Positions 1-13,067 of a stretch of DNA of 64,000 nt are shown one piece after another. A model generated the notes under the pieces. It did no database searches. It was not told where the DNA came from and saw only the letters and a list, made by a program, of their open reading frames with translations. Each line of letters starts with the position of its first letter. The first letter of the stretch is position 1. Origin of the DNA: Actinomucor elegans (Eukaryota > Mucoromycota > Mucoromycetes > Mucorales > Mucoraceae). The stretch is taken from assembly GCA_026027325.1 (NCBI GenBank), contig JAMSLZ010000002.1, forward strand, positions 372,001-436,000. The letters run 5' to 3'. Position numbers and translations under genes: made by a program.

Positions 1-12
1 ACCATAAAGTAG

Positions 13-1056
13 AATCAAACGAGTAATGAAGAAATAGAACCTGATCAAGTGGATTTTCGTTATGTGGTTTTGCATGAGTTGATGCACGGGCTTGGTTTCT
101 TGAGCTCATGGGCTGCTTATTTCTGGACAGATGCTTCTCCTTTTCGTACACTCGTCAATGGAGTTTTTGATCCACTGGAATTACAGCTAATAACACCGGG
201 TCCTTACTGGTTTATCAATCAAGATACTGGTCCTACCTATGTTACTGGTTTCCAGCCTACCATGATATTCGATAAATATCTAGTGAATATCGATACTGAA
301 CTCAACATTACGCGCACATCTCCACTCAGTGACTTGGCGTTTGAAATGCAAGACTTTTGCGTGCAAAATAGTGATGCGTTCATTATCAATTTTATCAAAT
401 CGTTTAATGCAGCAAATCAATCCTCGATGGCGCACAAACTATGGATCTCGATGGCGCAACCAGAAACATTAAGTTTCCAGTTCCAGCCACCTTCAGTAGC
501 AGACAGTAGTTTTAATTCGATACCTTACTTGAACCAAACATATCGCAACCTGACCTTGCTGACAGGACGAGATCTGTTTTCAAGATCTTCAGTGTATGAA
601 CACACAGACGCGACGATCAACAGGCCAGGACTGATGATCTCTCATCTCGATCATACGTATGACGAGACACCGGATTTCTTGATGACGAGACATTACCACA
701 CGGGACAGACACTAGAACAGTTGGTAACCTCGTTTTATAAAGACGTACCGGTGATTCAATACACCACCGCAGGTAATACCACTCTCAGATATCACTCACC
801 TATTGGACCTGGCATCTTGCGCGTGATGGATTCTATTGGTTATTCTACTGTATTAACTAGAACAAACTATACCACCGATGGCAACGTAAAGACTCCCAAG
901 TCACGCTCTCTGTGTGATGATAGTAATACCAATCATGGATTAAAATCTTCGCCTACACCTACTTCACATGGTGAGCCAAATTACATTTGTAATACATTAT
1001 TCATTGTTGGATTATCATGGTTGTGTTTGGTAATTATAGTGAACAATAGCATTTAA
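13..1056 (+). CDS. Zinc metalloprotease-like protein, 3' exon (5' end outside window)
   Basis: The sequence shows a 347-codon open stretch ending in TAA at 1054-1056. It follows a splice-acceptor-like AG at 11-12, and the same frame has a stop just before it, so this is most likely the last exon of a longer gene. Near its start it has the zinc-site motif HELMHGLGF, which fits the HExxHxxGF pattern of metzincin-like metallopeptidases with two His ligands and a catalytic Glu. A later LMISHLDHTYD block and a GPGILRVMDSIGY block have the look of conserved family segments. The last about 25 residues are hydrophobic (FIVGLSWLCLVIIV), suggesting a membrane anchor or GPI-type tail. I cannot name the family. 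Secretion would need a signal peptide in the missing 5' exon. Protease activity is inferred from the motif only. Confidence 0.7.
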   Translation, partial: NQTSNEEIEPDQVDFRYVVLHELMHGLGFLSSWAAYFWTDASPFRTLVNGVFDPLELQLITPGPYWFINQDTGPTYVTGFQPTMIFDKYLVNIDTELNITRTSPLSDLAFEMQDFCVQNSDAFIINFIKSFNAANQSSMAHKLWISMAQPETLSFQFQPPSVADSSFNSIPYLNQTYRNLTLLTGRDLFSRSSVYEHTDATINRPGLMISHLDHTYDETPDFLMTRHYHTGQTLEQLVTSFYKDVPVIQYTTAGNTTLRYHSPIGPGILRVMDSIGYSTVLTRTNYTTDGNVKTPKSRSLCDDSNTNHGLKSSPTPTSHGEPNYICNTLFIVGLSWLCLVIIVNNSI

Positions 1057-2333
1057 TAAACAGTTTCACTTTTATACAAGTTTCACTTTTATTTCAATAA
1101 ATAAAAATCATGTAATTGCGTATGATATATCCATGATATGAGCTATAAGGTAGAATGCAATAATTATAATTATAATAAAACGACTTTTTTTTATCAGAAA
1201 CCCATTGATTTGCAGTATTACTTACTACTGAAATGCATAACTTCGATTTCATTGGCTGACGGTCAATGAATATGGTATCCTTAAAATCATAAAATCATAT
1301 CTCGAGGAGCAACTATCCAAGATCTATCCCTGATTTTCAGCTATCCTATACTACACTCAATACTCTTTCAAATCAATATCACTTCAAGTGCAATGGCAAG
1401 CATTAGAGGTGGATACCAACCAGCATTCTAAGATTTATGCTGAGATTGAAACGATAAACTGTCATACCTCGTTAACATCACAAACACACGTCTAGTGCAA
1501 CAATCAACCGAGATTAATACATGATTTTCAAGCGATCTAGAGACAAAGGTATTCTCTTTCTAATAAACCAGGTTTCATGATTGTGCATGATTGTTGGAAG
1601 GTGTTAGGGGCTCATTTATGCAAGACGGCGGACAATGAAACAGCGCATGATACCCATGACAAAGACGCGTCTCTATCTCGGTAAGAAACCGAGATAAATC
1701 GATGCTTTCCGGGCAGAATATACTACAGAACACGCTCTTTTTAATGCGACAATGGATATAAAAGTAGGTCCATTCAGGCAAAATATTAAAGCGTATCATG
1801 TTTTACAATAACTAATATATATATTTACCTTGATCTGATTAATAAGAAGTTCCTGGAATGAATCACGCAAGCCATTGTCTATATATGGCTACCAGTCAGT
1901 AGATTAGAATAGTGTGTTTTTTTTTATATATAAGCACAATGTTAATTATTTATTGGTATTACGTCGTTATTGTTTAAACAAAGAGATTAAACTATGATAA
2001 GCCCCTTTTATATAATAAAAGTGGATTTGAACCACACTCTGGATGCCTTGAAGTATGCTTGGTACAACCTCTATGGGGCTTATATATTTTGCGTCTAAAA
2101 ATATGTTGCTGTCATCGCCACTCCTTCTGTCATTGAATAATTTGATTACACAACATTAGCCAATAAATATGGGATTACCCTATTTGTACATTTTTTAGAT
2201 TGAAAAAAAAAAAAAAAAATTCAATGTAACACAGCGAGTTCCGACCATGATTCATATATAAAGTCCACTTTTTTTTTTTTCTTTTTTATATTTCTTCTTA
2301 TTATTATTATATTCTTATATTGTACATATTTAA
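1057..2333. other. Intergenic, AT-rich
   Basis: I see no convincing coding sequence here; the one short minus-strand ORF (about 1575-1799) has no recognisable features. The stretch holds A/T homopolymers around 2200-2220 and 2270-2285 and a 9-bp inverted repeat at 1997-2005 and 2075-2083. The end of it is the promoter side of the gene starting at 2334. Confidence 0.6.
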
Positions 2334-3013
2334 ATGATGCAGATTAAAACAATGCCTACATCTACTACCTTGTTTAAACATAAATGGAATCTCTTTATTA
2401 CCAAATTATCGCCTACAACCACAAATACAAAAAGACGCAGTTCAAATAGCAGCAATACAGATCAAAAGCGTAGAAAACATTCTAGTGATGCAGTCTCAGT
2501 TGGTACTTTTGAATCCAGTATTAGCATGGCAGACAAGTTTCGTCAAGTCATTCCATTCTTTCGTCGTAGAAGCACAAGTCATATCGGCAGCAATACAACC
2601 TTTGAAGAATCCACTGCGCATATGCCTACTACAGCTACTACTATAACAAACAATACATCCGCAGAATCATATGACTTGCCTAAAGAATTGGAGAAATTAA
2701 AATCTTTGTATACACTTGCGCTGGACGAGGTAAATATTATTATATATATATATACTTTTATATACAAGATGACTCATCTATTTCAAACTAGCTCTGTTAT
2801 GCTGAGGACTCGCAAGGATCATCCTATTACTCTGGTGATCTCGTTACTGCACGTGAAGCTCTTGATGATTGTGCAAATGCTTTCATGCAATTACTAGACC
2901 ACACTCCGGATCCAATTGCACGTGAACGTCTCCAATCTTCAATGGCACCTAAATTATTAAAGCTTCAAAAGCGGTTAAACGCTTTACCCAAAGTAGACGA
3001 AGAAGAAGACTAA
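2334..3013 (+). CDS. Small protein with C-terminal MIT-like helical domain
   Basis: Two exons, 2334-2729 and 2792-3013, are joined by a 62-nt GT-AG intron in phase 0, giving about 205 residues. The first about 110 residues are Ser/Thr/Asn-rich with basic clusters (KRRSS, DQKRRKHSS, FFRRRS) and look disordered. The C-terminal about 85 residues form a helical module in which LYTLALDELCYAEDS is followed by SGDLVTAREALDDCANAF and RERLQSSMAPKLLKLQKRL. The order and spacing resemble MIT (microtubule-interacting and trafficking) domains, which bind ESCRT-III tails. That assignment is by pattern only. The protein ends in an acidic DEEED. The frame after the intron continues the same helical pattern, which supports the splice. 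Confidence 0.65.
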
Positions 3014-4925
3014 TAAGATACCAAACCACACCTCATTTGTACATTCAGCATTTTTTTGTATATACACTAAAAAAAATTACTTACTACTCCAATAAAAATA
3101 ATTATATTATACCCCGTTCCTATTATAAAAAATAAATAAAAAAATTTTTTCTTTTGTTTGTTATATGAACTCCGTTTATGATTACACAAAGCCGGTTAAA
3201 ATCGGTTGCATACAATTATGCAACGCGTTTCCAAGCAACGGATTACTAAAAGATGACAAACAGAGTAATAAAGTAACACACAAACCCGAAAGAATTAACT
3301 ACTACTTTTTTGCTAGGATAAACAAAAGAGACCCTTGTTCTTTTTCTTATGTAGCTCCGCCCACTCATCCCCGCCATTTTAGTAATGTTCGGCATAGTGA
3401 TTAAAAACAGATCTTGATTTTCATATATGGGTGGGGGATTTTCAGGCTAAACATATAGACGAAAAAAAATATTGCATGAAATCCATGCATTGGATCTTAC
3501 ACATGTTATTTCATTTGATGGTGGATTAGTATTGATATTTTGTTTAAGATATAGACCAATATGGGAACTACTGATGCATACAATATCTAGATTGAATAGC
3601 ATTGTCTACTAATCTATTAAACTTTTATTATGTCGTGAGAAAATCTGATCGGGTCTTGGGTTAGTCATAAATCGGCATTATATATCATTCTTGCTAGTAC
3701 AGTTGGTTCTGTTGCTCTTTAATATCTGTGTACCCAATGAATTTATGCTTGAGTTAAACAAGTATTGTCTCATATCTCTTTGTAAGCATTACTAACGAAA
3801 TTCCCGCTCTTGATATAATGGAAGTTGATTGAATTGTTAATAATGCGTCGCGAGTATTTAAAAAAATTGATGGTGTATATTCTCTACATGGGATCAACAC
3901 AGGCTGTTAAAATAATGTATTGCTATCATCTCTTTTCTTACCTCATAAAACGGCAAAGATTTAATCGATTTACAGGCAAATCAACGTAGTCGATAATGAC
4001 TAGTCATACAAACCAAGTTTATGCTTTGGCTTTGTGTTAAGGCTGACATGAAAAAAAAGATCTGCAGAACTTGCTATCAGGCCTTCAAACTACAATACTC
4101 GCAAGGTGTTTATTTTCTGGCTTAAATGCTAGGGCTTCGAGTTATTCCCAGCCCTGGAGAATTAGCTTGCCTCATCATTCAAGGCGCGATTTAAGCCAAT
4201 TTCGATCTAATGACGCAAATTAATAGGTCATACTCATAGTAGGCTTTTGCATTTGACAAGACCTCTATTTATTATTATTATTATTATTAACTGTACAATT
4301 CTGAATTTATAATCGTTATTAGCCAAATGTAACGAAAAGCCTCGGATTTCCTAAAGCAAAAGCCATTATGTGGCGTTCATAAACAAGTATATATTTTATT
4401 GTAAGCCACTTGGATTGGACGCTCGAAGTACGCGGACTATTAATAGACAGAGTAGGCATTTGTCACTTAATGGTTTATCACCAATATTTCAGAGGAAATC
4501 TTTCTTATTAAGTCCAGTTGAGAAATGCAATAGAAGCTATACAAACCAATTACTAGATAAACAGTTATTACTAGATTTATATTTATGTTGACTGTTGTCT
4601 GCTAAACAGTGTTATTAATTGCTATAATGTTGAAGATAACTACCACCTATAGCCAAATGCCCACTTTGTCCTTTTAATACCAATCTGAATAGAATCACAG
4701 ATTTTTGTTCTATCATAGCGAGCGTCATACGAATCAACACTTATATGTATTAGAAGACTCTTCACACTGAAGGAACTAGGAGCCCGTGTACTTACCAAGT
4801 GTTAGACGTGTTTTAATGATGATATATTTCTTTTCTATTGTAAGACATAGCCCAAGGAAAGGAAAAGCATATATATCATTATTAATTCCCATGACTGACA
4901 CTCTCCTCACCTCAAAAGGAAGATC

Positions 4926-4962
<37 letters not shown>

Positions 4963-7110
4963 GAAAAAACGCCTTTGTTGATGAGAATGGTATCATAGTA
5001 GGCCATACTAGGCCCTGATCTAGTACATGAATAAAACGCCAAAACAAAATGAACTTCACTTATTGTTCTTGATACACTTTCTAGCCAGGACATCTACTAG
5101 ATCATCTAAATATTGTGATACGACCGATAGCCCCCGAAATTATTCCACTACTCATCTATATAAATAAAATAAGATAACTATCCAGGGCCATTTGGCTACC
5201 ATTATGGTATTTCAACCTTCTATACTTTTTCATAATGCCGATTGAGTCGGCAAATTGTTATATTTTATTTACTGCATACATATTGTAATATAACTATTTA
5301 TTTCCAGATGCCAGCTCTATCGCTGATCTTTTAAATATATGCAGGTAATGATGATTATATAAGCCGAGGCATAAGCTTCACTAGGCAAAAAATAATTAAA
5401 CATTAACTCATGTTTTCTATATATTAACCTACTCTACTGGTGGTTTGAGTTATTATTTTTCTATTAAAACTGATAGTAGAGTACTACCATTTTATAATAA
5501 TTAAGCGAAGCTTGACAAATTTTTAGCAAAAAAGCCATAATGTATAAGTATCATCCCTTTTTTTATTTTTCGAATCTCAAATAAACATTATCTTACTTGG
5601 AAGACTTGCATGAACAATGCTTTTTTTTAAAAAAAATTATTTTAAGAAAAAGTAGATATGTTTTAAAGATGGGATGTTTCAAGCTGTGAGGGCTCATCTG
5701 CTTCTCTTCTCTCCTCCCTCCTGCTTAAAGCCTTACAAACTTGACTTTAATATGATAGAATTGATATTTAAACATAGTAAGCCGAAATTTCAATGTGTTG
5801 CCTAATTTCACAGCTTAAAACCTTGACTTTAAAAAAAGCCACCTATCAAAAGCGAAGAAAAAATGTCTATGTCGGAATAATCCATTATGAATTTCTCATT
5901 TTCCCTGATTATAAAATGGATGTATTTTAGACGGTATTAAGAGAAGATTTGGGGATAAAGAACGAATAGAAGCATCATATAACTGAAACGAGTGTGTAAA
6001 AGCGGTTCAATAAACATATGGAGTCTATGCTGTGGTTAAATATAGATGCTCTAGCTTTCATATAATAATAAAGTATCAGTGCATACTTGGAACAAAATGA
6101 AAAATAAAAATTGATACAGAAACCATATCTCTATAATATTTTTAATATAGATAAAAATTGATGGATGCAGTGCTCTACCCATTACTGTAGTAGAAAAAAC
6201 AACTATAAGGCTTATCCCATTTTATTAACTGATGACAATTGAATCAAGCATTCTCCAATGAACACTATCAAAAATATCGACAGCAGAGGTTTGAATGTTC
6301 TTTAAAAGCAGTGATACCTAAAAACTATAGTCTTGCTCGTGGAAAATTTAATTTAATTGGTATGTCCTAGAATTAAAGATACTATTGTTGGTATATAAAA
6401 AAGAAGTTGTTCGAATTTGCAGAAAATGAAACCATAACACGAGCATTTCGTATACAAGTACGCACTATCTCAAATATATTTAACTTGCGTTATTAATAGG
6501 TTATATCCAAAGCCATCATCTTGGGGTTGACAAAAAAAAGAAAGAAAAAAAAAACTAAAATTATTACCTAGTGATTTTCTCATATGTAAAACATCCGTTT
6601 TCAACATCTTCGCGTTTTTCGAATGATTCGCATCTGATGATTAATAGTTCTCGCGGTTGATTTTGTTTAGCTGAGGTATGACAAGTATACTATAGCATTA
6701 ATAAATATTCTCAATTAAGCATATACAGTTCATATACAATAGATCTGACGATCTCTACATTGCTCGATAGATCCTGGTTTTATGTTGCATTTAATGAACG
6801 CTTCATGCTCAGACTAAGTTACTCTATCTCTTGGGTCATTAAATAACAAATAAATTTCGAAAACTGAATTGGGTTTACTGATGATCTAATATACAGCATT
6901 CTTTCGGATATGCAAATTTAACAGTCTACATAGCATCTTTTGTAGATTGGTAGATAGAGTCGATATTGCTACATGCTTTGGCTGTGATAATCTATAGACA
7001 CTCTTATTTATTGATAAGTTTCAGTATATGATCCATTATGATCAATATTCTTGTTGAAAGGATATACTACGATTAGAGGAGCCGTAGGGTATAAAAAACT
7101 ATGGGGGTAT
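3014..7110. other. Gene-free AT-rich stretch
   Basis: About 4 kb with many stops in all frames. Short ORFs (for example 3165-3404 and 4370-4591) show no domain or splice context I can support. It contains a run of 32 A at 4929-4960, an ATT microsatellite near 4267-4289 and other poly-A/T stretches. I see no RNA gene in it. Confidence 0.5.
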
Positions 7111-8660
7111 TTAAAAGAGGGAACCAAGGACAGTCTTTCTGTTTTGTGCAAATGGCATGGGTGCGTTTTCTTGAATTTCCTCATGCTTTCGCTTTGTTCC
7201 TCGGTGGTTTTCTTGGTCAAATAGGACAACTTGAGCCAATCTCTGTCTTTCTTGAGCCAATTTTTCTTCCGCCAACATCATATCAGCTGCGAATCGTAGT
7301 TCTTCAGTCAATCTGTGCCTAGCTGATTGTATAGCTACAACGATCCTTGAAGCTTGGGTATGTGATAGTTCAACAACGACAGATGGTTCAGCAATTGATT
7401 TCTTCAAGTCATTGAGTTTGATTTTTAAAGAGATACAATTGCATTCAGCGTCAATAGCAGCAGCAAATGTCTCTTGATTTAGATTTTTTATGGCGATTTG
7501 TCTATTGAGTCTTGCTTTTGTTTGGGCAGCCGTTAATCTTGCTTCGGCTTTTACTAATCTCTCCGCTTCTTCTTCTTCTGCAACTAATCTTGCTTTTTCT
7601 TCTTTAAATCTCTCGAGCTCGTCAGCTAAGCGCTGTTCTTGTCGTTTTTCTTCAGCTAATTTATTCATGAAAAGTGGATGGCGTTGTCTTAAAAGACTGT
7701 TCAAAAGGTGTGGACGGAAATGTTTGATGGGGTTCTGAAAGTATGCGTGATGATTAAGATCCCAGATAGAGGGAGTTGGAGCAGATTTTAATACTCGATT
7801 TTCGTTGAGTGGAGAGTGTTGACGAAAGTAAGGTCGCTTAAACTTGATTCGTACACCTCTGTGTTTCAAAGGATACTCAGTTGAAGGCCTTTCAGTATCA
7901 CTTTGAACTACCGTAACAGATGAAGTAACAGAAACATTATCATCGTCAGTGCATTTTGAGAGTACTCTGTCACAACATTCTTGGCCATAGGTACGTTTTA
8001 AAAGATACTCAAGCAAGTCGGCTATCAACAAGTTAATTACTTTGTCTTTAAACTAAATAGAGGATTTTACCTTCAAACGCTTTGCGATTTATATCATTCT
8101 TATCGGTGATCATGTGCTTAAATATCTTGTAATAAGCATAGAAATTAGATCTATCAAATGTAGTACCATCCCTACAAGTTAAAGTATGAACTACGCAACA
8201 GATCAATATAACAATGAAATGAATAGACCACGATTATCTTACCTTCTCCATCAAATAGCCTGCACCTTACAACTGCCATGGTAAAAGCAAACATGATTTG
8301 ATCCATTAATGGTCCTGAACAGTCATAGAATACAGTATTGACAATAGGTACATGACGCAATAATTCAAAGTTATCTGACAGTTCTGTAAGCCAACTCACA
8401 GTATTCTCAACGAACACTTGGTATTGGTCATTATCTTCTATATCCATTATGTTATTAAAGTATTCATCGGCTTTTCGGTCATCCAGAATAGAAAACAAAA
8501 AGTAAGCAATATTGGTGAACATGATTCTATTGATATTCGCAGTATTTTTGAAAAGAGTTTGATCAATAATTAAAGGTTGTTCTTCGTCTAAATGATTGAA
8601 GTAGGTTTGGATATCAAGACAGTGGAGCATATGAGCTAGAGTGTTTAAAATTGGCAACAT
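7111..8660 (-). CDS. HAUS6-like augmin complex subunit
   Basis: Three exons on the minus strand, 8660-8243, 8190-8071 and 8021-7111, give about 482 residues; both introns (52 and 49 nt) keep phase. Residues about 30-130 match the layout of the HAUS6 N-terminal domain: an IMFTNIAYFLFSILD block, then VSWLTELSD, then a VPIVNTVFYDCSGPLMDQI block where the family has a conserved PxxxxxLFLSPGGxKF region. Residues about 296-436 are a charged coiled coil (EEKRQEQRLADELERF). HAUS6 belongs to augmin, which recruits gamma-tubulin to existing microtubules. The match is by remembered pattern, so the call is moderate. Two decayed relatives lie at 37.8-38.5 kb and 45.5-46.1 kb. The poly-A run at 8765-8796 sits about 105 bp upstream of the ATG. 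Confidence 0.55.
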
Positions 8661-8761
8661 TTTGGCTTGCTAGATATGTTTAATAAACCTAAGGAACAAA
8701 AAAAAAAAAGAAAATAAAAAGAAAATAAAAAGGAACGGTTCGCTCTTTATAAAAGGCGCGT

Positions 8762-8798
<37 letters not shown>

Positions 8799-10235
8799 TT
8801 TCCTGTGAGTACGACGCGTTAACATTTTTGATTTCCGCTATAACGTTATACGACGCGTTCATTGGTTTGACAACGCCACTGGCATTCCATTGAATTAACC
8901 ACACAACAGTACTACGCAAATGGTAGATGTTTCCTGAGAAAATTTTCTATCAATAGCATAAACTGTCTAATTAATATAGTGAACATTTTAACATACCCTT
9001 TTATCCTTTATATCAAAAGAAACGGCTGCTTCTTTGCGTACAATTATATTTCTTGTTCCAAAATTACACTTTCAAGATTGTATAGCTAAATAAGCAATTC
9101 ATATCAGTATTATTACTGCGCATGCCATCTGGGTCTTAAATAATCTCCGCAGCTTCGAAATTGGCAAGATAGACTCAATCAACTGGAGCGACTTCGATCG
9201 AATGATTGTGATTAGGTGATACTTGTTCTTCTATTAGTCAACTAAGTCTATTCATATTATAATACGTATAATAGCCAGTCATGTTGTATTCTTTGATCTA
9301 TTTTTCTTTTTGTACTAAAAAAATTGAGAAAAGTAATAATAGCTTAACATGAAAACACATAAATACTCAGATGTGATTTTTAACCAAAATTTACCAAGAT
9401 CAAAATGTCCAGGGCTTTGAATACCGATCAGAAAGGATCACAAATGACTGATGATAGTTTATGACACATTAATCTCGTTTGATCTGAGTTGAATATCGCA
9501 TTTGAATGGTTACATATCCAGAATGAACAACTCTATTTACGAAAGCATTTATTTTATTAATAATATAGCAAATATATTTTATATTTTAACTATGAGCAAT
9601 GAATTACGTGCGTTTCATGGTCTAATAATATCTGCTCAACTTCAAGCTCCTCAGTCAATCTTGATCAAATATCACATTTATTTAGTACTTCATACTTAGA
9701 ATAAGCTATGGATCTATAAAAACTTTAAGAGTGATTATATATGACCAAGTGAACTATTATTTTTTAGAAAAAGAACAAGCGTATATTTATTACATATATC
9801 GTCAAAAAAAAAGAAAAAGGAAAGGGATATAGGTGAATAAAGATGGCTCTTCTTGGAAGTAGTAGTTTGCTGAGAATGAAAAGTAGGCTTGTTCTTTGCT
9901 GTTCAATTAAGCAGCGCGTTGAAAATTCCATTTTCCCACTCTTGCATGTATAACAAAGATATAGCTGTACTGCAATTAGTCAATTTCTTCAACTGGTCCC
10001 ATATACAACCTAAGCTGTGGATAAAAATATTCCTTTATACAAGCCTATTTGAATTCTTTGTAGAAGAGTCGCCAAATAAATCGAGAATCTAATGTTATTG
10101 CTCTACTTTCCGCTCAAATTCAAACTGGATTTAAAGATCTAATGGTTTAATATGCCAAAAGGAAATGTATCTCTTTATTAACATTTAATCTAAACATAAA
10201 AGAACAGCTATACTTGGGATGAGGTAAAATGAGGT
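8661..10235. other. Intergenic, with 32-nt A tract
   Basis: I see no supported gene. The stretch contains a perfect run of 32 A at 8765-8796 upstream of the HAUS6-like gene and several short AT-rich ORFs without features. Sequence around 9480-9520 has weak resemblance to the dispersed repeat described near 29.2 kb. Confidence 0.5.
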
Positions 10236-11061
10236 CTATTTCGAGGGGACCTTTTGCTTTCCTTTTCGGTTCTTTTTGTCGACCTCCTTGTTTTCTTTTT
10301 CCTCTTCAGTATCTTCCTCTTCTTCTTCCTCCTCCGCATCTTCCTCGGCGCTTTCTTCCTCTTCATTATCTTCCTCCTCTTCATCTGACGAGACATCATC
10401 ATCAAATAAACTAACTGATGTACTCGCAGTAGGCTTGTGTGATGTTTTTTGACGCTTCAATGCGCTTCCAACTGCAGACTTGACATTCTCAACAACTTCC
10501 TCCTTGTCTTCCAAAAACTGGTTATCATCAAATAAGTGTTTTCGAGGCTCTCTTTCTTTTAATGCATCTTCTATCTTTCGCTTTAATTTTTCTCTCTTTT
10601 CAGCTTCTCTCTCTGGAATCGTGTCCAATTCTTCTTGTAATCTACATAGATATGTATATATGAGTGAAAAAATATTCAGTAATATGTTGGGGCTGTACTT
10701 ACTTTTTGGCTTCATTCACGGTTCTGATTCTTCTTCCTTGTAAATCACGACAAGCTTCAAAGTTGGTGGTTTTTTGAGCATTCATTCGGCCACCTTGGGC
10801 ACGCAGCATGGATCCAAAACCGCCTTTACCACCCAATAGTCGACCTGACATGGAAATGTGCAAAAGATTGGAAGTTTGATCAAGTGTATCTTGATCTAAC
10901 AGCAAATGGCCACCCATGGTACGCAACACTTGATCTTGCACTGGAATTGAAGTGATTTCGCATAATTGGCATTTTAGTTCATGCACAGTGGTGGTGCTAT
11001 GATTAACTGGTAAGCAGATGGGTGCTTTTCCTGAAAGTAATGTAATGATTGCTTGAGTCAT
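10236..11061 (-). CDS. sde2: Sde2 silencing defective 2 homologue
   Basis: Two exons, 11061-10703 and 10641-10236, are joined by a 61-nt intron and give about 254 residues. The N-terminus is a ubiquitin-like fold (residues 1-78) ending in a diglycine that is immediately followed by [15 protein letters not shown]. This is the signature of Sde2, in which the ubiquitin-like part is cleaved after GG by deubiquitinases to release the active Sde2 C-fragment starting with Lys. In fission yeast the released fragment joins the spliceosome and promotes excision of selected introns; the human protein acts in replication-stress control. The C-terminal half is a charged helix followed by a long Glu/Asp-rich tail and basic end, as in the family. 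I chose the ATG at 11061 because the ubiquitin fold starts there, although the frame stays open upstream. Confidence 0.9.
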
Positions 11062-11470
11062 GAATAAAAAAAAAAGAATAAGGGAAACCCTCAAAGAAAG
11101 TTATAAAACCAATTAAATCTTTGCTTTTTTCAACGAGTTTGAAACAAAAAAGCGATTTTATTGGATGGCGGGGGCTGACGATTATAACCATTTAAAAATC
11201 AAAAAACAAAACCTAAATCGTATACGCAGGCAACCAAATCGGCTACCCCGTCAGCAAAAGTATCTTTGTTACACACTGATATTACTTCCAGACTATATCG
11301 AATTGATTGAAACAATGACACTTACCATTTTGTTATCACTGAGTGTAAAGGGAAATACACGGATTAGCAGTGTATGGTTATTTTGAAGAGTCAATATCTG
11401 AACGCCCATACTCGCCTTCTTTTAAGCGATGGCACAAATCGCTATCTTGAGATTTACATTAAATTAGATA

Positions 11471-12282
11471 ATGATACCAACAATATCAGTGGGTAGTGGA
11501 TATATTTTTGAGGACATACAACTTATAATTTTTCCTTGCAAAGCAGTTAATGATCAAGCCAAGGTAACTGAGTTGAAACTACCTCATCTTCCCATGTTTA
11601 TCAAGGACGAGATCATTGATAGACTCAAGCAAAATCTTGCTATATTTGATGATATTTTAGATACCGGCATTTTCACCGAGAAAGCCATTGATTTCTTCAT
11701 GGGCACAGATTACGCAGTGCGTAATACCTATCAGGCTCCTGATGCTTTTAATGGGAAGAGTTCGCTATTTTGAGTCATTAACTTGTTTGATGCGAATCCT
11801 CCGCTGAATTGTTTCATGTTACATGGAGTACCATGCCTACACGGTGTAGGTACTGCCATAAATATGGGCATAGCAAATACGATTGTCCGTTATTTAAAGC
11901 TCCTATTTTGTGCTATGCATGTCATGAACAAGGTCACCACTCTTACGAGTGTCCCCGACGAAATATATCTAATCTACTAAACAAGAAACATGGTAGGAAG
12001 TCCTATAAAAGCAATGAGGATACTATGATGGTAGCTGAAACACTCAAAAAACAAATGGTCATCCCTGACTCGCAAGAGAAAGAGGAAAATGATATTAAGG
12101 CTATGCACATGAGTGATGACAGTGCCTCTAACACTGATGTAGATGAAAAGGTTTTTAAGGGAAGCATCCAGATATTCCAACAGGAACTCGATACAAGTTC
12201 TCCAGAACAGGTAGAAGCTATCATTAATGCAGCATTTGAAGTTCAGGTAATTGTCTCTATTATGGAGAAAACCGATGCTTAA
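11471..12282 (+). pseudogene. LINE ORF1 remnant with two CCHC zinc knuckles
   Basis: The first part (11471-11773) encodes a segment resembling the RNA-binding region upstream of the knuckles. A frame change then leads to 11809-12282, which contains CRYCHKYGHSKYDC and CYACHEQGHHSYEC. Each fits C-x2-C-x4-H-x4-C, the nucleic-acid-binding zinc knuckle of retroelement Gag/ORF1 proteins. The following Ser/Asp-rich tail is open to 12282. The change of frame between the two halves shows that the gene is broken. Confidence 0.75.
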
Positions 12283-12686
12283 AAGGTAATCGGCTGGTCC
12301 ATGATAACAAGTACAGAAAGTTTCGAAGCAGTAATTGGTTAGCCTTAAGAGAACATGCTTGCCCACCTCCACAGTCAATCAGTATTGCTAATCATTGACC
12401 ATTTCAAACACTTTTTGGGGAATACATCCCTCAACAGGTTAAAGATTAATTTAACATTTAATTAAATTATGCTAAAAAGGCTATTATGCTACTATGCCTT
12501 ACTTAATGCAAGCACTTTCAATCTCAAACATCTCACTGGCCTCAACATGCCAGTATACTATCTTTCTCTCAGGCTTTTCATATCATACTTCTCATAATAG
12601 AACATTTAATTACCAAAGTAGAGCTTCAGGATCGCATTTAACTATGTCAAGTTGAACACTCACAAAATCTATATACAACATCCTTC

Positions 12687-13067
12687 ATGTTGAACATCTA
12701 CGTTCCCATTATTGCTCACCATACAAGACGTGAGTTCTTTGATATCTTATCATCCATGTTATATAGCATGCAGGATCAAATATCATTTGACAGTTTGATA
12801 ATAGCTGGCGATTTTAACTATTCGCATCTCAAACCTCACATATTAGCATGTGCGACTTCCAGTAAACAGCCATGCCTACTAGATCTTTTCTTCTATAATA
12901 ATAAAATAATGAATGATTTATCCGAAATTATAATCTTTATGGCTATCAACCTAGATTCATCCAGAGCTAAGCATCAATATTACCATACTAGTAATGAACC
13001 TATACAGACAACGTCTGTGTTATCCTCCACAACCAAGATGATTACAATAGATTATAGAGTCGTCTGA
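12687..13067 (+). pseudogene. LINE endonuclease-domain remnant
   Basis: The frame starting MLNIYVPIIAHHTRREFF and continuing to SLIIAGDFNYSHL has the spacing of the apurinic-type endonuclease of LINEs (L-N-x-Y-x-P, later G-D-F-N). After this block the frame degrades. Only the middle of the domain is readable. Confidence 0.7.

Noticed and set aside
1997..2083. A tRNA gene on the minus strand
   Set aside because: The B-box-like arm does not abut an acceptor stem (15 nt separate them) and no A box or anticodon arm can be folded.
3165..3404. 79-codon ORF after the MIT-like gene
   Set aside because: No domain, no splice context and composition like the surrounding AT-rich DNA.
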